Source of the DNA: Nocardiopsis alba DSM 43377
Lineage (GTDB): Bacteria > Actinomycetota > Actinomycetes > Streptosporangiales > Streptosporangiaceae
DNA length: 64,000 bases
Direction of reading: 5' to 3'
NCBI RefSeq assembly: GCF_000341225.1
Contig: NZ_ANAC01000005.1
Location: 62,001-126,000, forward strand
Position numbers and translations under genes: made by a program
Shown: one piece after another, positions 18,533-28,052 of the stretch
Position numbering within the stretch: the first letter of the stretch is position 1
Layout of the letters: the number at the start of each line of letters is the position of its first letter
The notes under the pieces: generated by a model
What the model was told of the DNA's origin: nothing
Seen by the model: the letters and a program-made list of their open reading frames with translations, nothing else
The model's database searches: none

Positions 18533-21500
18533 GTGCTTGACCTGGATTCCGCCCGCCACGTCGTCACCGCGGTCATCGTGTCCCACGACGGCGCACGTTG
18601 GCTGCCGGAGACCCTGTCCGCGCTGCGCTCCCAGTCCCACCCCGTCCAACGCGTCGTGGCCGCGGACACCGGAAGCGCCGATGGCAGCCCCGACCTCTTG
18701 GCGGAGTACCTGCCCGCCGACGCGATCATCGACCTGCCCGCCGATACCGGCTACGGCGACGCGATCCGCGCGGCCCTCGAACTCCCCCGCTCCAGCACCG
18801 AGGTTCGGGGCTTCGACGACGACGCCACCGAGTGGATCTGGCTGATCCACGACGACCTGACCCCGGAACAGGACACCCTCGAACGGCTGCTGGAAGCGGC
18901 CGACCAGGACCCGCGCTCCGCCGTGCTGGGGCCCAAGCTCCGCGACTGGTTCGACCGTCGTCTCCTGGTGGAGGCCGGCGTCACCATCGACGGGGCCGGT
19001 CGCCGCGAGACCGGTCTGGAACAGCGTGAGTTCGACCATGGTCAGCACGACGGCACCCGCCAGGTGCTGGCCGTCTCCAGCGCGGGCATGCTGATCCGTC
19101 GCGACGTGTGGGAACGCCTCGGGGGGTTCGACCCGGCGCTGCCCCTCTTCCGCGACGACATCGACTTCTGCTGGCGCGTGGGCGGTGCCGGTCTCCGGGT
19201 CCGCCTGGTCACCGAGGCCGTCGCCTACCACGCGGAGGCCTCGGCCCGCCGTCGGCGCAGGATCACCGCCACCCGTAACCACCCGCGTCGGGTGGACCGC
19301 CGGCACGCGGTGTTCGTCCTGCTCGCCAACCTGCCGGTGGGCGGCATGGTGTTCGCCCTGTTGCGCAACTCGGTGGGGTCCCTGCTGCGCGTGATCATGT
19401 ACCTGCTGATCAAGCAGCCGGCCAACGCCCTGGACGAGGCGGCCGCGATCACCCTGGTCTACGGGAGGCCCTTCCGGTTGGCCCGGGCCCGGTTCCGGCG
19501 TCGCCGCGACCGCAGACGCACCTACAGCGCGATCCGCCCCTTCCTGGCCCGGGGCGTGGCCATGCGGCAGTTCGCCGACGCCGTCACGGGGCTGCTCACC
19601 GGGGAGCCCGTCGGAGACACCGCCGGCCGACACCAGGCGGTCACCGTGGCCCCGAGCGAGGACGACGGAGTGGTCGACGACTCCACCTCGTTCTTCCGGC
19701 GCGTGATCCTCCGCCCCGGGGTGCTGCTGGTCATCGGTCTGACCGTGGTCACGATCATCGCCGAGCGCTCTCTGTTCTTCGGCACCCTGCTCGCCGGGGG
19801 CGCGCTTCCACCGGTCGCGGGCAACGCGTTCGACCTGTGGCACCTGTACCTGTCCGCCCATCCCGACAGCGGGGTGGGAGCCGATGGTCCGGTGCCGCCC
19901 TACGTGGGTCTGATCGCTCTGCTGTCCACCCTGACCCTGGGCCAACCGTGGCTCGCGGTGATGGTGATCCTGCTGGGCTGTGTCCCCCTGGCCGGGTCGA
20001 CCGCCTATCTGCTCGCCCGCGAGGTCCTGCGCTATCGCCCGGCCCGACTGTGGATGGCCGGCGCCTACGCGCTGATGCCCATGGCCACCGGGGCCGTCGC
20101 CCAGGGACGCCTGGGCACCGCGCTCGTCCACGCCCTGCTGCCGGTGCTCGGCCTGCTCCTGGTCCGGCTGTTGTCGATGCCGCCCAAGAGTTCACGAAGA
20201 GCCGCCTGGGGGCTGGGGCTGGTCCTGACGGTGGCCACCGCCTTCGTGCCGCTCGTGTGGCTGTTGTGCCTGGTCACCGGGGTTCTGGTCGCGGCCGCCT
20301 TCGGCCACCTGGGACGTCGCGTCTACGTCAGTATCGCGATCGCCCTGGCCGTGCCGATCGTGCTGCTCATGCCGTGGACCCTGGAACTGCTGCTGCACCC
20401 CGGACTATGGCTGTTGGAGGCCGGGCTGCACCGGCCCGAACTGTCCGATCCGGGGGCCACCCCGGGCGAACTGCTCCTGCTCTCCCCGGGCGGTCCCGGC
20501 ACCCCGCCCTTCTGGGTGACGTCCGGCTTCATCGCCGCCGCCCTGTGCTCCCTGCTGCTGCTCCGCAACCGGATGCTCGTCGCGGCGGGATGGTCTCTGG
20601 CCCTGTTCGGGCTGCTCATCGCCATCGTGACCAGCCGGATCGTGATCGAGCCCTACTACGGGGGACCGCCCGCCCAGGTCTGGCCCGGTGTCGCGCTGGC
20701 CTTCGCCGCCACCGCCGTACTCCTGACCGCCGCCACGGCGGCCCGCGCCTTCGGCGACATGATCAAGTGGGGGAGCGCGCGCGAGACGACCACCGGAGGG
20801 CGGTGGAGGCGGGGGCTCGAACGTTGCTTCGCCGTGGGCGTGGCGACCTTGGCCCTGGCCACGCCCCTCTCCGCCGCCGGAATGTGGATGTGGGAGGGCG
20901 TCGACGGCCCGCTCACCGCGAACGCCGCGCCCACCGTCCCGGGCGCTCTGGAGAGCGTCAGCTCCGACGGGACACGTCCGCGCACGCTCGTCGTCACCCC
21001 GCGAGAGGACGGGAGCGTCGACTACGTGGTGGTGCGCGGACGTGAGCCGCGTCTGGGCGAGGAGCGCGTCATGCCGCCGCCCGACACCCGCGTCGCCATG
21101 GACCGGGCCGTCTCCGAACTGGCCGCCGGTCGGGGCGGGGACCCGCTGGTGACCCTTCTCGACCACGGCGTCCAGTACGTGCTCTACCCCCGCCCCGAAC
21201 TGGGTGCGCCCTCCGACGCCACCATGGTCGACACTCTCGACGGGACCCCCGGCCTGGGACGACAGTCGCTGTCGGACCACTACGGCCTCTGGCGGATCGC
21301 GGAGCCCACCGGGGAACTGCGCGTGGTCTCCGAGGACGGGACCACGGCCGAGGCCCTCGTGGTCGATGGGAACGCCGACGAGTTCACCGCCACGCTGGAA
21401 CCGGGGCACACCGGTCGGCTCCTGGCCCTGGCCGAACCCGCCGGAGCCGATTGGCGGGCCACCCTCGACGGGGTCGCGCTGTCCCCGGTCGACACCGGTA

Positions 21501-22066
21501 ACGGCACCCAGGCCTGGGAGCTGCCGGTCGACGGCGGAGAGCTGTTGATCAGGCACTCCGATCCGGTGCACACCGCCTGGGTGATCACCCAGGGTCTCCT
21601 TCTCCTCGTCGTGTCCGTGCTCGCCGCTCCGGGAGTGCGCACCGAGGAGGAACGCCGACTCATCGAGGCCACACCGATGCCCCGCCCCCGCCGCCCTCGC
21701 AGGGCGGGGCCCGCACAGCGCCGAGGACGTCGAGGGCGGGGCGGAGGCGCACGGTCCTCGACCGAGGCCCCCTCCACGGGCGGCGTCGCGGCGCCGGAGG
21801 AGCCCGTGCCGGAGAACGACTCCGTACCGGGGGACGAGGGCACCGGGACGAAGGATCGTGGAGCGGACGAAGGGACCGCCCGACCCGCCGCGGAACGGTC
21901 GGCGGACGAGCCGACCACCACCGGTTCCATCCCCGCGGTACGCGGCCGACGTCGCGCCGAACGAGGGGGCCGGAAGGCCGGTAGGCGCCGGGCGACGGGC
22001 CGACGCCGCGCCGGTTCCCCGCGCGAACCGGAGCGGCCGGAGAACGACGACACGAGGGAGGGGTAG
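18533..22066 (+). CDS. Very large glycosyltransferase family 2 membrane protein
   Basis: A 1177-residue protein. The first about 280 residues are a GT2 domain (VTAVIVSHDGARWLPETLSAL, ADTGSADGSPDLL, and the acidic pair in LIHDDLTPEQD), with FRDDIDFCWRV as the likely catalytic region. Then come about 12 membrane helices (residues about 270-760). After them lies a soluble domain of about 290 residues, probably extracytoplasmic, a last helix and an Arg/Pro/Glu-rich cytoplasmic tail of about 140 residues. GTG 18533 follows GGAGAG. Such proteins sit next to whiB2 in other actinobacteria. It probably makes or elongates an envelope glycan; donor and acceptor are unknown. The next gene starts four bases after its stop. 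Confidence 0.85.
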   Translation: MLDLDSARHVVTAVIVSHDGARWLPETLSALRSQSHPVQRVVAADTGSADGSPDLLAEYLPADAIIDLPADTGYGDAIRAALELPRSSTEVRGFDDDATEWIWLIHDDLTPEQDTLERLLEAADQDPRSAVLGPKLRDWFDRRLLVEAGVTIDGAGRRETGLEQREFDHGQHDGTRQVLAVSSAGMLIRRDVWERLGGFDPALPLFRDDIDFCWRVGGAGLRVRLVTEAVAYHAEASARRRRRITATRNHPRRVDRRHAVFVLLANLPVGGMVFALLRNSVGSLLRVIMYLLIKQPANALDEAAAITLVYGRPFRLARARFRRRRDRRRTYSAIRPFLARGVAMRQFADAVTGLLTGEPVGDTAGRHQAVTVAPSEDDGVVDDSTSFFRRVILRPGVLLVIGLTVVTIIAERSLFFGTLLAGGALPPVAGNAFDLWHLYLSAHPDSGVGADGPVPPYVGLIALLSTLTLGQPWLAVMVILLGCVPLAGSTAYLLAREVLRYRPARLWMAGAYALMPMATGAVAQGRLGTALVHALLPVLGLLLVRLLSMPPKSSRRAAWGLGLVLTVATAFVPLVWLLCLVTGVLVAAAFGHLGRRVYVSIAIALAVPIVLLMPWTLELLLHPGLWLLEAGLHRPELSDPGATPGELLLLSPGGPGTPPFWVTSGFIAAALCSLLLLRNRMLVAAGWSLALFGLLIAIVTSRIVIEPYYGGPPAQVWPGVALAFAATAVLLTAATAARAFGDMIKWGSARETTTGGRWRRGLERCFAVGVATLALATPLSAAGMWMWEGVDGPLTANAAPTVPGALESVSSDGTRPRTLVVTPREDGSVDYVVVRGREPRLGEERVMPPPDTRVAMDRAVSELAAGRGGDPLVTLLDHGVQYVLYPRPELGAPSDATMVDTLDGTPGLGRQSLSDHYGLWRIAEPTGELRVVSEDGTTAEALVVDGNADEFTATLEPGHTGRLLALAEPAGADWRATLDGVALSPVDTGNGTQAWELPVDGGELLIRHSDPVHTAWVITQGLLLLVVSVLAAPGVRTEEERRLIEATPMPRPRRPRRAGPAQRRGRRGRGGGARSSTEAPSTGGVAAPEEPVPENDSVPGDEGTGTKDRGADEGTARPAAERSADEPTTTGSIPAVRGRRRAERGGRKAGRRRATGRRRAGSPREPERPENDDTREG

Positions 22067-22069
22067 GCC

Positions 22070-23668
22070 GTGCGGCTCATCGTCGAGAACCGATTCGCCC
22101 TGTTCGGGTTGGTCGCGTTGGCGTTGCTGGCCCTGTTCGGGCTCGCGTTCGGGCTGCGGCCCCTCACCCCCTCGCTGGGGGTGAGGGAGGCGGGCACCCT
22201 GCGCCCCGAACTGGCCTCACGCGTGTGTCCCGCGCCCCACGAGACCTCGGGCGACGCGGAGAGCTCGGTGGCGGCCTTCGCCCCCAGGGTCGGCCGCGAC
22301 GACGAGGGGGAACTGTGGGCCGTCCCCGTCAGCCGGGCCCCCGAACGGGACGAGGACGACGAGGACGCGAGCGGCTCCGACCGGGAGGACGAGACCGACG
22401 ACGGCGGTTCCGAGGAACGCAGGGACCTCCTCGCCGACGAGCTCACCGAACCCGGGAGGATCTGGCGGGCCGACGTCGGCGACGCGGTCCTGCCCACCGC
22501 CCTGCGTGCCGAGGGGGCGCTCGCCTCCGGCCTCGACGCCGCCCAGATCACTCTCACCGACGACGCCGTCACCGAGGTCCGCTGCGTCGAACCGGCCATC
22601 GGCACCTGGTTCGCCGTGCCCGGGGCCGGTGGGATCGACGAGGTCGAACTCGACACCCTCACCGTGCACCTGACCAATCCCGAGGAGTTCAGGGCCACCG
22701 TCAGCGTCGACCTCTATACCGCGGAGGGGCCCTCGTACTCGCCGGAGAGCCGGGGGATCGACCTGGGCGCGGGGGAGTCGACCACCCTCGACGTCACCGA
22801 GTTGGTCCAGAGCACCGGTTCCGTCGGTGTCCACGTGCGGACCAGTACCGGACGGGTCGCCGCCTCCCTGCTCGCCGAGCACGCCGAAGGCCACACCGAC
22901 TGGGTTCCGCCCACCCGGGCGCCCGACACCGAGCACGTCGTCCCGGGAGTCCCCGGTGGGGACGGGACCCGTCGGCTCATCGTCGCCGCCCCCGGAGACG
23001 CACCCGTCGAGGTCCGTGCGCGCGTGATCCCCGATATCGGGGACGAGGAAGAGGGGGACGGGGCCTCCGAAGAGGAGCCGATCGTCCTGAACGTCCCGCC
23101 CGCCGCCTCCGCCTGGGCCAGTCTGGAGAGCGCCCTGGGAGGACTCCCGGGGACGGTCGTGCTGGAGGCCGACGCTCCGATCGTCGCCGGTGTGATCGTG
23201 GAGGAGACCGAGGTGGACGGCGACGACAAGGACGTCGTGGACACCGCCTACACGTCCGCGGTCGAACCGCTCTCATGGCCGCTCGACGTCACGGCCGTGA
23301 TCCCCGAGATGCCCGAGGGTCTCGACGTGGAACTGATGTTGGGCGCCCCCGAGAGCGACGCCCGGATCGTGGCCACCCCCATCGCCGCCGACGGCAGCAT
23401 GGGCGACGCCGTACGCGCCGAGGTGACGGCCGGGACCACCCACGTCTTCGACACCGAGACCGAGGGCTGGGGCCCGCCCACGGGCATCGACCCCGACGAC
23501 GGCTACACGATCCGGCTGGAGCTCCTGGAGGGTTCCGGCCCGGTGTACGCGGCCCGTGTCCTGCGATCCGACCCCGGCGTCAGCGTCATGCCCGTCCCGC
23601 CCGCCCCCATCGAGGTGCGGCTGCCCATCGTCCGCGACAGCATGACCGGCCTGGTCCCCGGCGAGTGA
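22070..23668 (+). CDS. DUF5719 family membrane-anchored extracytoplasmic protein
   Basis: A 532-residue protein with one N-terminal helix (FALFGLVALALLALFGLAFGL, about 7-28) acting as signal anchor. The rest is a beta-rich, very acidic extracytoplasmic region. A stretch of about 30 residues near 100-130 is almost only Asp, Glu and Ser. Repeated segments such as DEVELDTLTVHLTNPEEFRATVSV suggest beta-sandwich modules. This matches the DUF5719 proteins found beside WhiB2-linked GT2 genes. Start GTG 22070 lies directly after the previous stop, so the two genes form an operon and are likely to work on the same envelope glycan (inference). No catalytic motif is seen. Confidence 0.75.
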   Translation: MRLIVENRFALFGLVALALLALFGLAFGLRPLTPSLGVREAGTLRPELASRVCPAPHETSGDAESSVAAFAPRVGRDDEGELWAVPVSRAPERDEDDEDASGSDREDETDDGGSEERRDLLADELTEPGRIWRADVGDAVLPTALRAEGALASGLDAAQITLTDDAVTEVRCVEPAIGTWFAVPGAGGIDEVELDTLTVHLTNPEEFRATVSVDLYTAEGPSYSPESRGIDLGAGESTTLDVTELVQSTGSVGVHVRTSTGRVAASLLAEHAEGHTDWVPPTRAPDTEHVVPGVPGGDGTRRLIVAAPGDAPVEVRARVIPDIGDEEEGDGASEEEPIVLNVPPAASAWASLESALGGLPGTVVLEADAPIVAGVIVEETEVDGDDKDVVDTAYTSAVEPLSWPLDVTAVIPEMPEGLDVELMLGAPESDARIVATPIAADGSMGDAVRAEVTAGTTHVFDTETEGWGPPTGIDPDDGYTIRLELLEGSGPVYAARVLRSDPGVSVMPVPPAPIEVRLPIVRDSMTGLVPGE

Positions 23669-23778
23669 CCGACCCGCGGTCTCCTACCTCGACCCCCTGT
23701 GGTGACCGGCAGGTGATCTTTCATCTCACCCCGGACATCACCCGAAGCGCCGGCGGAGGCCCGAAGCGAACACCACCC

Positions 23779-24171
23779 CTACTCGGGGTCGACGGACTCC
23801 GGTTCCACTCCGAGCAGGTTGGCCACCTCCTCGACCACCGCCTCGTGGACGAGGAGGGCCATCTCGTCGGGGTCCTTGGTGCGGATCTCCACCGGGCGTC
23901 GATAGACGACGATCCTCGCCCGCCCTGTGGGGTTGGTCTCCAAACGGGAGAAGGGGATCGTTTCGGAGGGATCACGATGGAGCGGCAACGGGGGGACGTC
24001 CTCGACGAGGAAGTCCACGTTCGCCAGCTCGCGTGCCCACAGGCGTTCCAGGCGTTCGACGGCGTCCAGGACAAGGTCGTCGAAGGCCTGGGCTCGGCTG
24101 CGGAACACCGGCAGGTCAGAGGGCACGAGAGGACCGCGGATGCCTCGGCCGCGGCGGTCCCGGCGCCGCAC
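23779..24171 (-). CDS. Metallopeptidase-family (zincin-like) protein with degenerate active site
   Basis: A 130-residue protein of the actinobacterial family that includes Mycobacterium Rv3259, recognised by RRRDRRGRGIRGPL at the N-terminus and TGRARIVVYRRPVEIR in the core. It aligns with small zincin-like metallopeptidases, but the HEXXH site reads HEAVVEE (from about residue 109): the second His is Val. Zinc hydrolysis is therefore doubtful. I chose GTG 24171 because it matches where relatives begin; GTG 24210 would add 13 residues. It is convergent with the DUF5719 gene and divergent from DUF3499. Confidence 0.75.
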   Translation of the reverse strand: MRRRDRRGRGIRGPLVPSDLPVFRSRAQAFDDLVLDAVERLERLWARELANVDFLVEDVPPLPLHRDPSETIPFSRLETNPTGRARIVVYRRPVEIRTKDPDEMALLVHEAVVEEVANLLGVEPESVDPE

Positions 24172-24391
24172 TCGGTCTGGTTGGCCACTGGAAAGGCGCA
24201 CTCGTCGCACACTTCGAGACTAAGCCATCGGAGGCCGGACGCGTAGCCCCGTTATGGGAGGGACCTCGGGCGGTGTCGAAGCCGCGGGACGGCTCTTCGA
24301 CCACTTCCGGGTAAAGAACGGGCATCCGAAAACATACGGCTCATGGGACGATGCTGGCGTGTCCTTCGGTAAAGGCATACAGTCGAACGCT

Positions 24392-24787
24392 GTGAGCCAT
24401 GTTCGACGCTGTTCCCGCACCGCGTGCAGGCAGCCCGCCGTATTCACGCTCACGTACGTCTACGCCGACTCCACGGCCGTTCTCGGCCCGCTCGCCGCCT
24501 ATGTGGAACCGCACTGTTACGATCTGTGCGCCATGCACGCCGAGCGGCTGACCGCGCCGCGCGGTTGGGAGGTGGTCCGGCTTCCGGTCGAGACGTCGGG
24601 CGGTGGTCCCGGCAGCGATGACCTGGAGGCCCTCGCCGACGCCGTACGTGAGGCGGCGCGGCCGCCGGCGCGTCCGGAGTCGTCCCCGGGGGAGCCCGTG
24701 GGAGAAGGTCGGGAGACCATGCGCCGCGGCCATCTGCGCGTGGTCAGGTCCGAACGCGACGATCACCGCGATCCGCGCATGCCCTGA
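24392..24787 (+). CDS. DUF3499 family protein
   Basis: A 131-residue protein that begins with the family's invariant SHVRRCSRTACRQPAV and continues TLTYVYADSTAVLGPLA and EPHCYDLCAMHAERLTAPRGW. Cys pairs (C-X4-C near 6-11 and C-X3-C plus His near 47-53) look like a zinc-binding site. GTG 24392 is the start because the conserved sequence begins there. The C-terminal half is variable and probably disordered. Function is unknown. In actinobacteria it stands beside manB and the metallopeptidase-like gene, as here. Confidence 0.9.
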   Translation: MSHVRRCSRTACRQPAVFTLTYVYADSTAVLGPLAAYVEPHCYDLCAMHAERLTAPRGWEVVRLPVETSGGGPGSDDLEALADAVREAARPPARPESSPGEPVGEGRETMRRGHLRVVRSERDDHRDPRMP

Positions 24788-24936
24788 GCGGCACGGCCTC
24801 GAACGTCGCGCGGCACGAACCTCTCCGGGCGATGCCCGTGGGGCCGGCCGGTCTTCCCTTGCTAGTTTTGTACGGCGCCCGGAACCTTCGGGCGCTGGAC
24901 CGAACTCGTGGCAGAACCGACCTGGCCGGAGCAGAC

Positions 24937-26289
24937 GTGGCTGACCTCGGAAGCATCTTCAAGGCATACGACGTGCGAGGTGTGATTCCGGACACTCTCG
25001 ACGTCGATATCGCGCGAGCGATCGGAGCGGCCTTCGCCCGCGTGGTCGAAGGCCCTGCCGTGGTGGTCGCCCACGACATGCGACCCTCCTCTCCCGATCT
25101 CTCCCACGCCTTCGCCGACGGGGTCACCTCCCAGGGCGTCGACGTGGTGTTCGCCGGGCTCGGCTCCACCGACCTGCTCTACTACGGCTCGGGCGCCCTC
25201 GACCTTCCGGGCGCGATGTTCACCGCCAGCCACAACCCCGCCGAGTACAACGGCATCAAGATGTGCCGGGCCGGCGCGGCGCCGATCAGCGCGGAGACCG
25301 GTCTGGACGAGATCCGCCGCCTCGCCGAGCAGGGTGTGCCCGAGTACGACGGCCCCCGGGGCACGGTGACGGAGAAGGACCTGCTGTCCGACTACGCCGA
25401 CTACCTGCGCGGCCTGGTCGACCTGTCCGGTTCCCGTCCGCTGAAGGTCGTGGTGGACGCCGGTAACGGCATGGGCGGGTACACCGTCCCGGCCGTTCTG
25501 GAACAGGGGCTGCCGCTGGAGATCGTGCCCCTCTACTTCGAACTCGACGGCACCTTCCCCAACCACCCGGCCAACCCCCTGGACCCGGACAACCTGGTCG
25601 ACCTCCAGGCGAAGGTCCGCGAGACCGGTGCCGACGTCGGCCTGGCCTTCGACGGGGACGCCGACCGCTGCTTCGTCATCGACGAGCGCGGCGAACCGGT
25701 CTCGCCCTCGGCGGTCACCGCTCTGGTGGCCTCCGAGGAGCTGAAGCGCGAGCCGGGCTCCATCATCATCCACAACCTCATCACCTCGGCGGCGGTGCCC
25801 GAGATCGTCGCCGAGCGCGGCGGCCGGCCCGTCCGCACCCGCGTCGGTCACTCCTACATCAAGGCGACCATGGCCGAGACCGGTGCGATCTTCGGTGGTG
25901 AGCACTCCGCCCACTACTACTTCCGGGACTTCTGGCGGGCCGACACGGGTATGCTCGCGGCGATGCACGTCCTGCGTGTCCTGGGGGCGGGCGACCGCCC
26001 GCTCTCGCGGATCACGGAGGAGTACTCCCGCTACGCGGCCTCGGGCGAGATCAACTCCAAGGTCGCCGACGCCCCCGGCCGTATGGCGGCGGTACGCTCG
26101 GCGTTCGCCGAACGTGACGGTGTCACCGTCGACGAACTCGACGGCCTCAGCGTCACCCTGCCCGGCGGGGCCTGGTTCAACCTGCGAGCCTCCAACACCG
26201 AGCCGCTGTTGAGGCTCAACGTGGAGGCCGCCGACGACGACGAGGTGGCGCGCCTTCGCGACGAGGTCCTGGACATCGTCCGCGCCTGA
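24937..26289 (+). CDS. manB: Phosphomannomutase/phosphoglucomutase (ManB)
   Basis: A 450-residue alpha-D-phosphohexomutase. The catalytic phosphoserine lies in FTASHNPAEYNGIK; the Mg2+ loop is FDGDADRCFVID; the sugar-binding loop is GGEHSAHYYF; and the phosphate-binding loop RASNTEPLLRLNVEA is near the C-terminus. It interconverts mannose-6-phosphate and mannose-1-phosphate for GDP-mannose and envelope mannosides. GTG 24937 is chosen with GGAGC upstream, since the conserved sequence starts at LGSIFKAYDVRG. Trm112-like protein follows 40 bases later. The isomerase manA, usually close by, is absent from the window. Confidence 0.95.
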   Translation: MADLGSIFKAYDVRGVIPDTLDVDIARAIGAAFARVVEGPAVVVAHDMRPSSPDLSHAFADGVTSQGVDVVFAGLGSTDLLYYGSGALDLPGAMFTASHNPAEYNGIKMCRAGAAPISAETGLDEIRRLAEQGVPEYDGPRGTVTEKDLLSDYADYLRGLVDLSGSRPLKVVVDAGNGMGGYTVPAVLEQGLPLEIVPLYFELDGTFPNHPANPLDPDNLVDLQAKVRETGADVGLAFDGDADRCFVIDERGEPVSPSAVTALVASEELKREPGSIIIHNLITSAAVPEIVAERGGRPVRTRVGHSYIKATMAETGAIFGGEHSAHYYFRDFWRADTGMLAAMHVLRVLGAGDRPLSRITEEYSRYAASGEINSKVADAPGRMAAVRSAFAERDGVTVDELDGLSVTLPGGAWFNLRASNTEPLLRLNVEAADDDEVARLRDEVLDIVRA

Positions 26290-26329
26290 CCCCGCCTCAC
26301 ACGAGGCCATCACACGAGGAACGAGAACC

Positions 26330-26506
26330 ATGAGCACGAAGATCGACGGCTGGCTGCTGGAGATCCTGGCCTGCCCGCAGAGCCAGGCCCCGCTGCGTCA
26401 CGACCCCGAGACGGACGAGCTGGTCTGCGACGAGAGCGGCCTGGCCTACCCGATTCGGGACGGTATTCCGGTCCTGCTCGTCGACGAGGCGCGCAAGATC
26501 TCCTAG
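26330..26506 (+). CDS. Trm112 family small protein (YcaR-like)
   Basis: A 58-residue protein beginning MSTKIDGWLLEILACPQSQ. LACP, then LVCDESGLAYPIRDGIPVLL, is diagnostic of the Trm112/YcaR family. In eukaryotes Trm112 activates methyltransferases; the bacterial role is unsettled. Of the four zinc-ribbon cysteines only C15 and C34 remain; the partner positions are Ser. ATG 26330 follows GAGGAACGAGAA. It is 40 bases after manB in the same direction, an arrangement common in actinobacteria, so it is probably co-transcribed. Confidence 0.92.
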   Translation: MSTKIDGWLLEILACPQSQAPLRHDPETDELVCDESGLAYPIRDGIPVLLVDEARKIS

Positions 26507-26699
26507 AGGGCGACGGGTCGGGACCGAAAAGGTCGGGTCCGGAATGGAACGTTCCTTCGGTTCCGACAGTCATAGGGGGTACGTCGGCGCGGGCGGAGCC
26601 CTCAGTGGGCTCCGGTCGCCCGCGCGTGGCGTGATCGACGTTGCCTGCCCGTACTCTGGTCTTGCCCCCAGCCCGTGACGACCTCCCAGGAGGACACCG

Positions 26700-28028
26700 A
26701 TGCCCGGTCCCGAATCGCTACTGCCGAGCGACCCCTCATCGTTCGGTGAATACAGCGTGACCGGACGTCTGGGGAAGGGCGGCCAGGGTGTCGTCTACCT
26801 CGCCGAGGACGCCGATGGGGAGGAGTACGCGGTCAAGGTCCTCAACGACCAGTGGTCGCAGGACTCCGATCTGCGCAAGAGGTTCGAGAAGGAGGTCCGG
26901 GCCGCCCAGCGGGTCGCCTCCTTCTGCACGGCGGCGATCATCGACGCCCGGCTCGACGGTGATCCGCCCTACGTGGTCAGCGAGTTCGTGCCGGGCAAGG
27001 ACCTACAGGAGGCCGTCGCCAAGGGCAAGCAGGTGCGCGGGGCGGCGCTCCAGCGGTTGGCCGTGTCCACGGCGACCGCGCTCGTGGCGATCCACAAGGC
27101 CGGCATCGTCCACCGTGACTTCAAGCCCGGCAACGTACTGCTCGGTCCGGACGGGCCCCGGGTCATCGACTTCGGTATCGCCCGGGTCGACGACGGCACC
27201 GCCACCATGACCAATTCGATCGTCGGTACGCCCTCCTACATGGCCCCCGAGCAGATCGAGGGGCGTGGGATCACCGACAAGTGCGACATCTTCGCGTGGG
27301 GTTGCGTGATCGCGTTCGCCTCCACGGGGCGGGCGCCGTTCGGATCCGACACCGTTCCGGCCGTGGTGCACCGCGTGGTCAGCGCTCCGCCGGACCTGGA
27401 GGGCATCGACGAGGCCCTGCGCCCCATCGTCGAGTCCTGCCTGGACAAGGACCCGGCCCGGCGTCCGAACGCCCAGCGGCTGCTCATGCGGCTGCTCGGC
27501 CACGACTCCGAGGACGCCGACACCGCGGACGCCTTCCGGCAGGGTGAACAGGTCGCCCAGACCGGTCTGTTGAACGGCGCGCGGTTGCCGCAGGTCCAGT
27601 ATCCGCAGACCGGTGGACACCCCGGTATGGGCTATCCGCCGGGGGTCTCCGACCCGAGGGCGGGCCAGAACCCCGCGATCTCCAACCCGACCCCGGGCCT
27701 GGGCGCCCCGGGCATGTCGGACCCGCGCCCCGGGCAGATGGGGCACCCCATGAGCTCGGATCCCCGTCAGGGCGGGTACGCGGGGCACCCGGGCATGTCC
27801 GACCCGCGCCCCGGGATGCCCGCCTACCGACACCGGCCGCAGATGCCGCAGCACGGCGGGAACCCGATGACGACCGGGGCCGTGCGCCCCGACCAGACCT
27901 TCCAGGGCGGCTATCCGCAGCAGCGGGGGAAGGACTCGGTGCTCCAGCAGAGCTGGGTGATCCCGCTCGTGCTCATGACCATCGTCATCCTCATGCTGCT
28001 CCTGCTCATCCTGGCTCTCAGCGGCTGA
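26700..28028 (+). CDS. Membrane-anchored Ser/Thr protein kinase without sensor domain
   Basis: A 442-residue Hanks-type kinase. Residues about 15-265 form the kinase domain: GKGGQGVVYLA (25-35), K46 in AVKVL, catalytic D140 in HRDFKPGNVLL, DFG at 157-159, TPSYMAPEQ in the activation segment. Then comes a Pro/Gly/Met-rich linker with repeated SDPRPG and PGMSDPR units (about 295-405). A single C-terminal helix (about 419-441) ends two residues before the stop. No PASTA or other outside domain exists, so sensing must be through the linker or partners. ATG 26700 follows AGGAGG. It sits where other actinobacteria carry the sugar isomerases linked to manB. Confidence 0.92.
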   Translation: MPGPESLLPSDPSSFGEYSVTGRLGKGGQGVVYLAEDADGEEYAVKVLNDQWSQDSDLRKRFEKEVRAAQRVASFCTAAIIDARLDGDPPYVVSEFVPGKDLQEAVAKGKQVRGAALQRLAVSTATALVAIHKAGIVHRDFKPGNVLLGPDGPRVIDFGIARVDDGTATMTNSIVGTPSYMAPEQIEGRGITDKCDIFAWGCVIAFASTGRAPFGSDTVPAVVHRVVSAPPDLEGIDEALRPIVESCLDKDPARRPNAQRLLMRLLGHDSEDADTADAFRQGEQVAQTGLLNGARLPQVQYPQTGGHPGMGYPPGVSDPRAGQNPAISNPTPGLGAPGMSDPRPGQMGHPMSSDPRQGGYAGHPGMSDPRPGMPAYRHRPQMPQHGGNPMTTGAVRPDQTFQGGYPQQRGKDSVLQQSWVIPLVLMTIVILMLLLLILALSG

Positions 28029-28052
28029 TCGGGGCGTCCACGCGTCCGGTGG

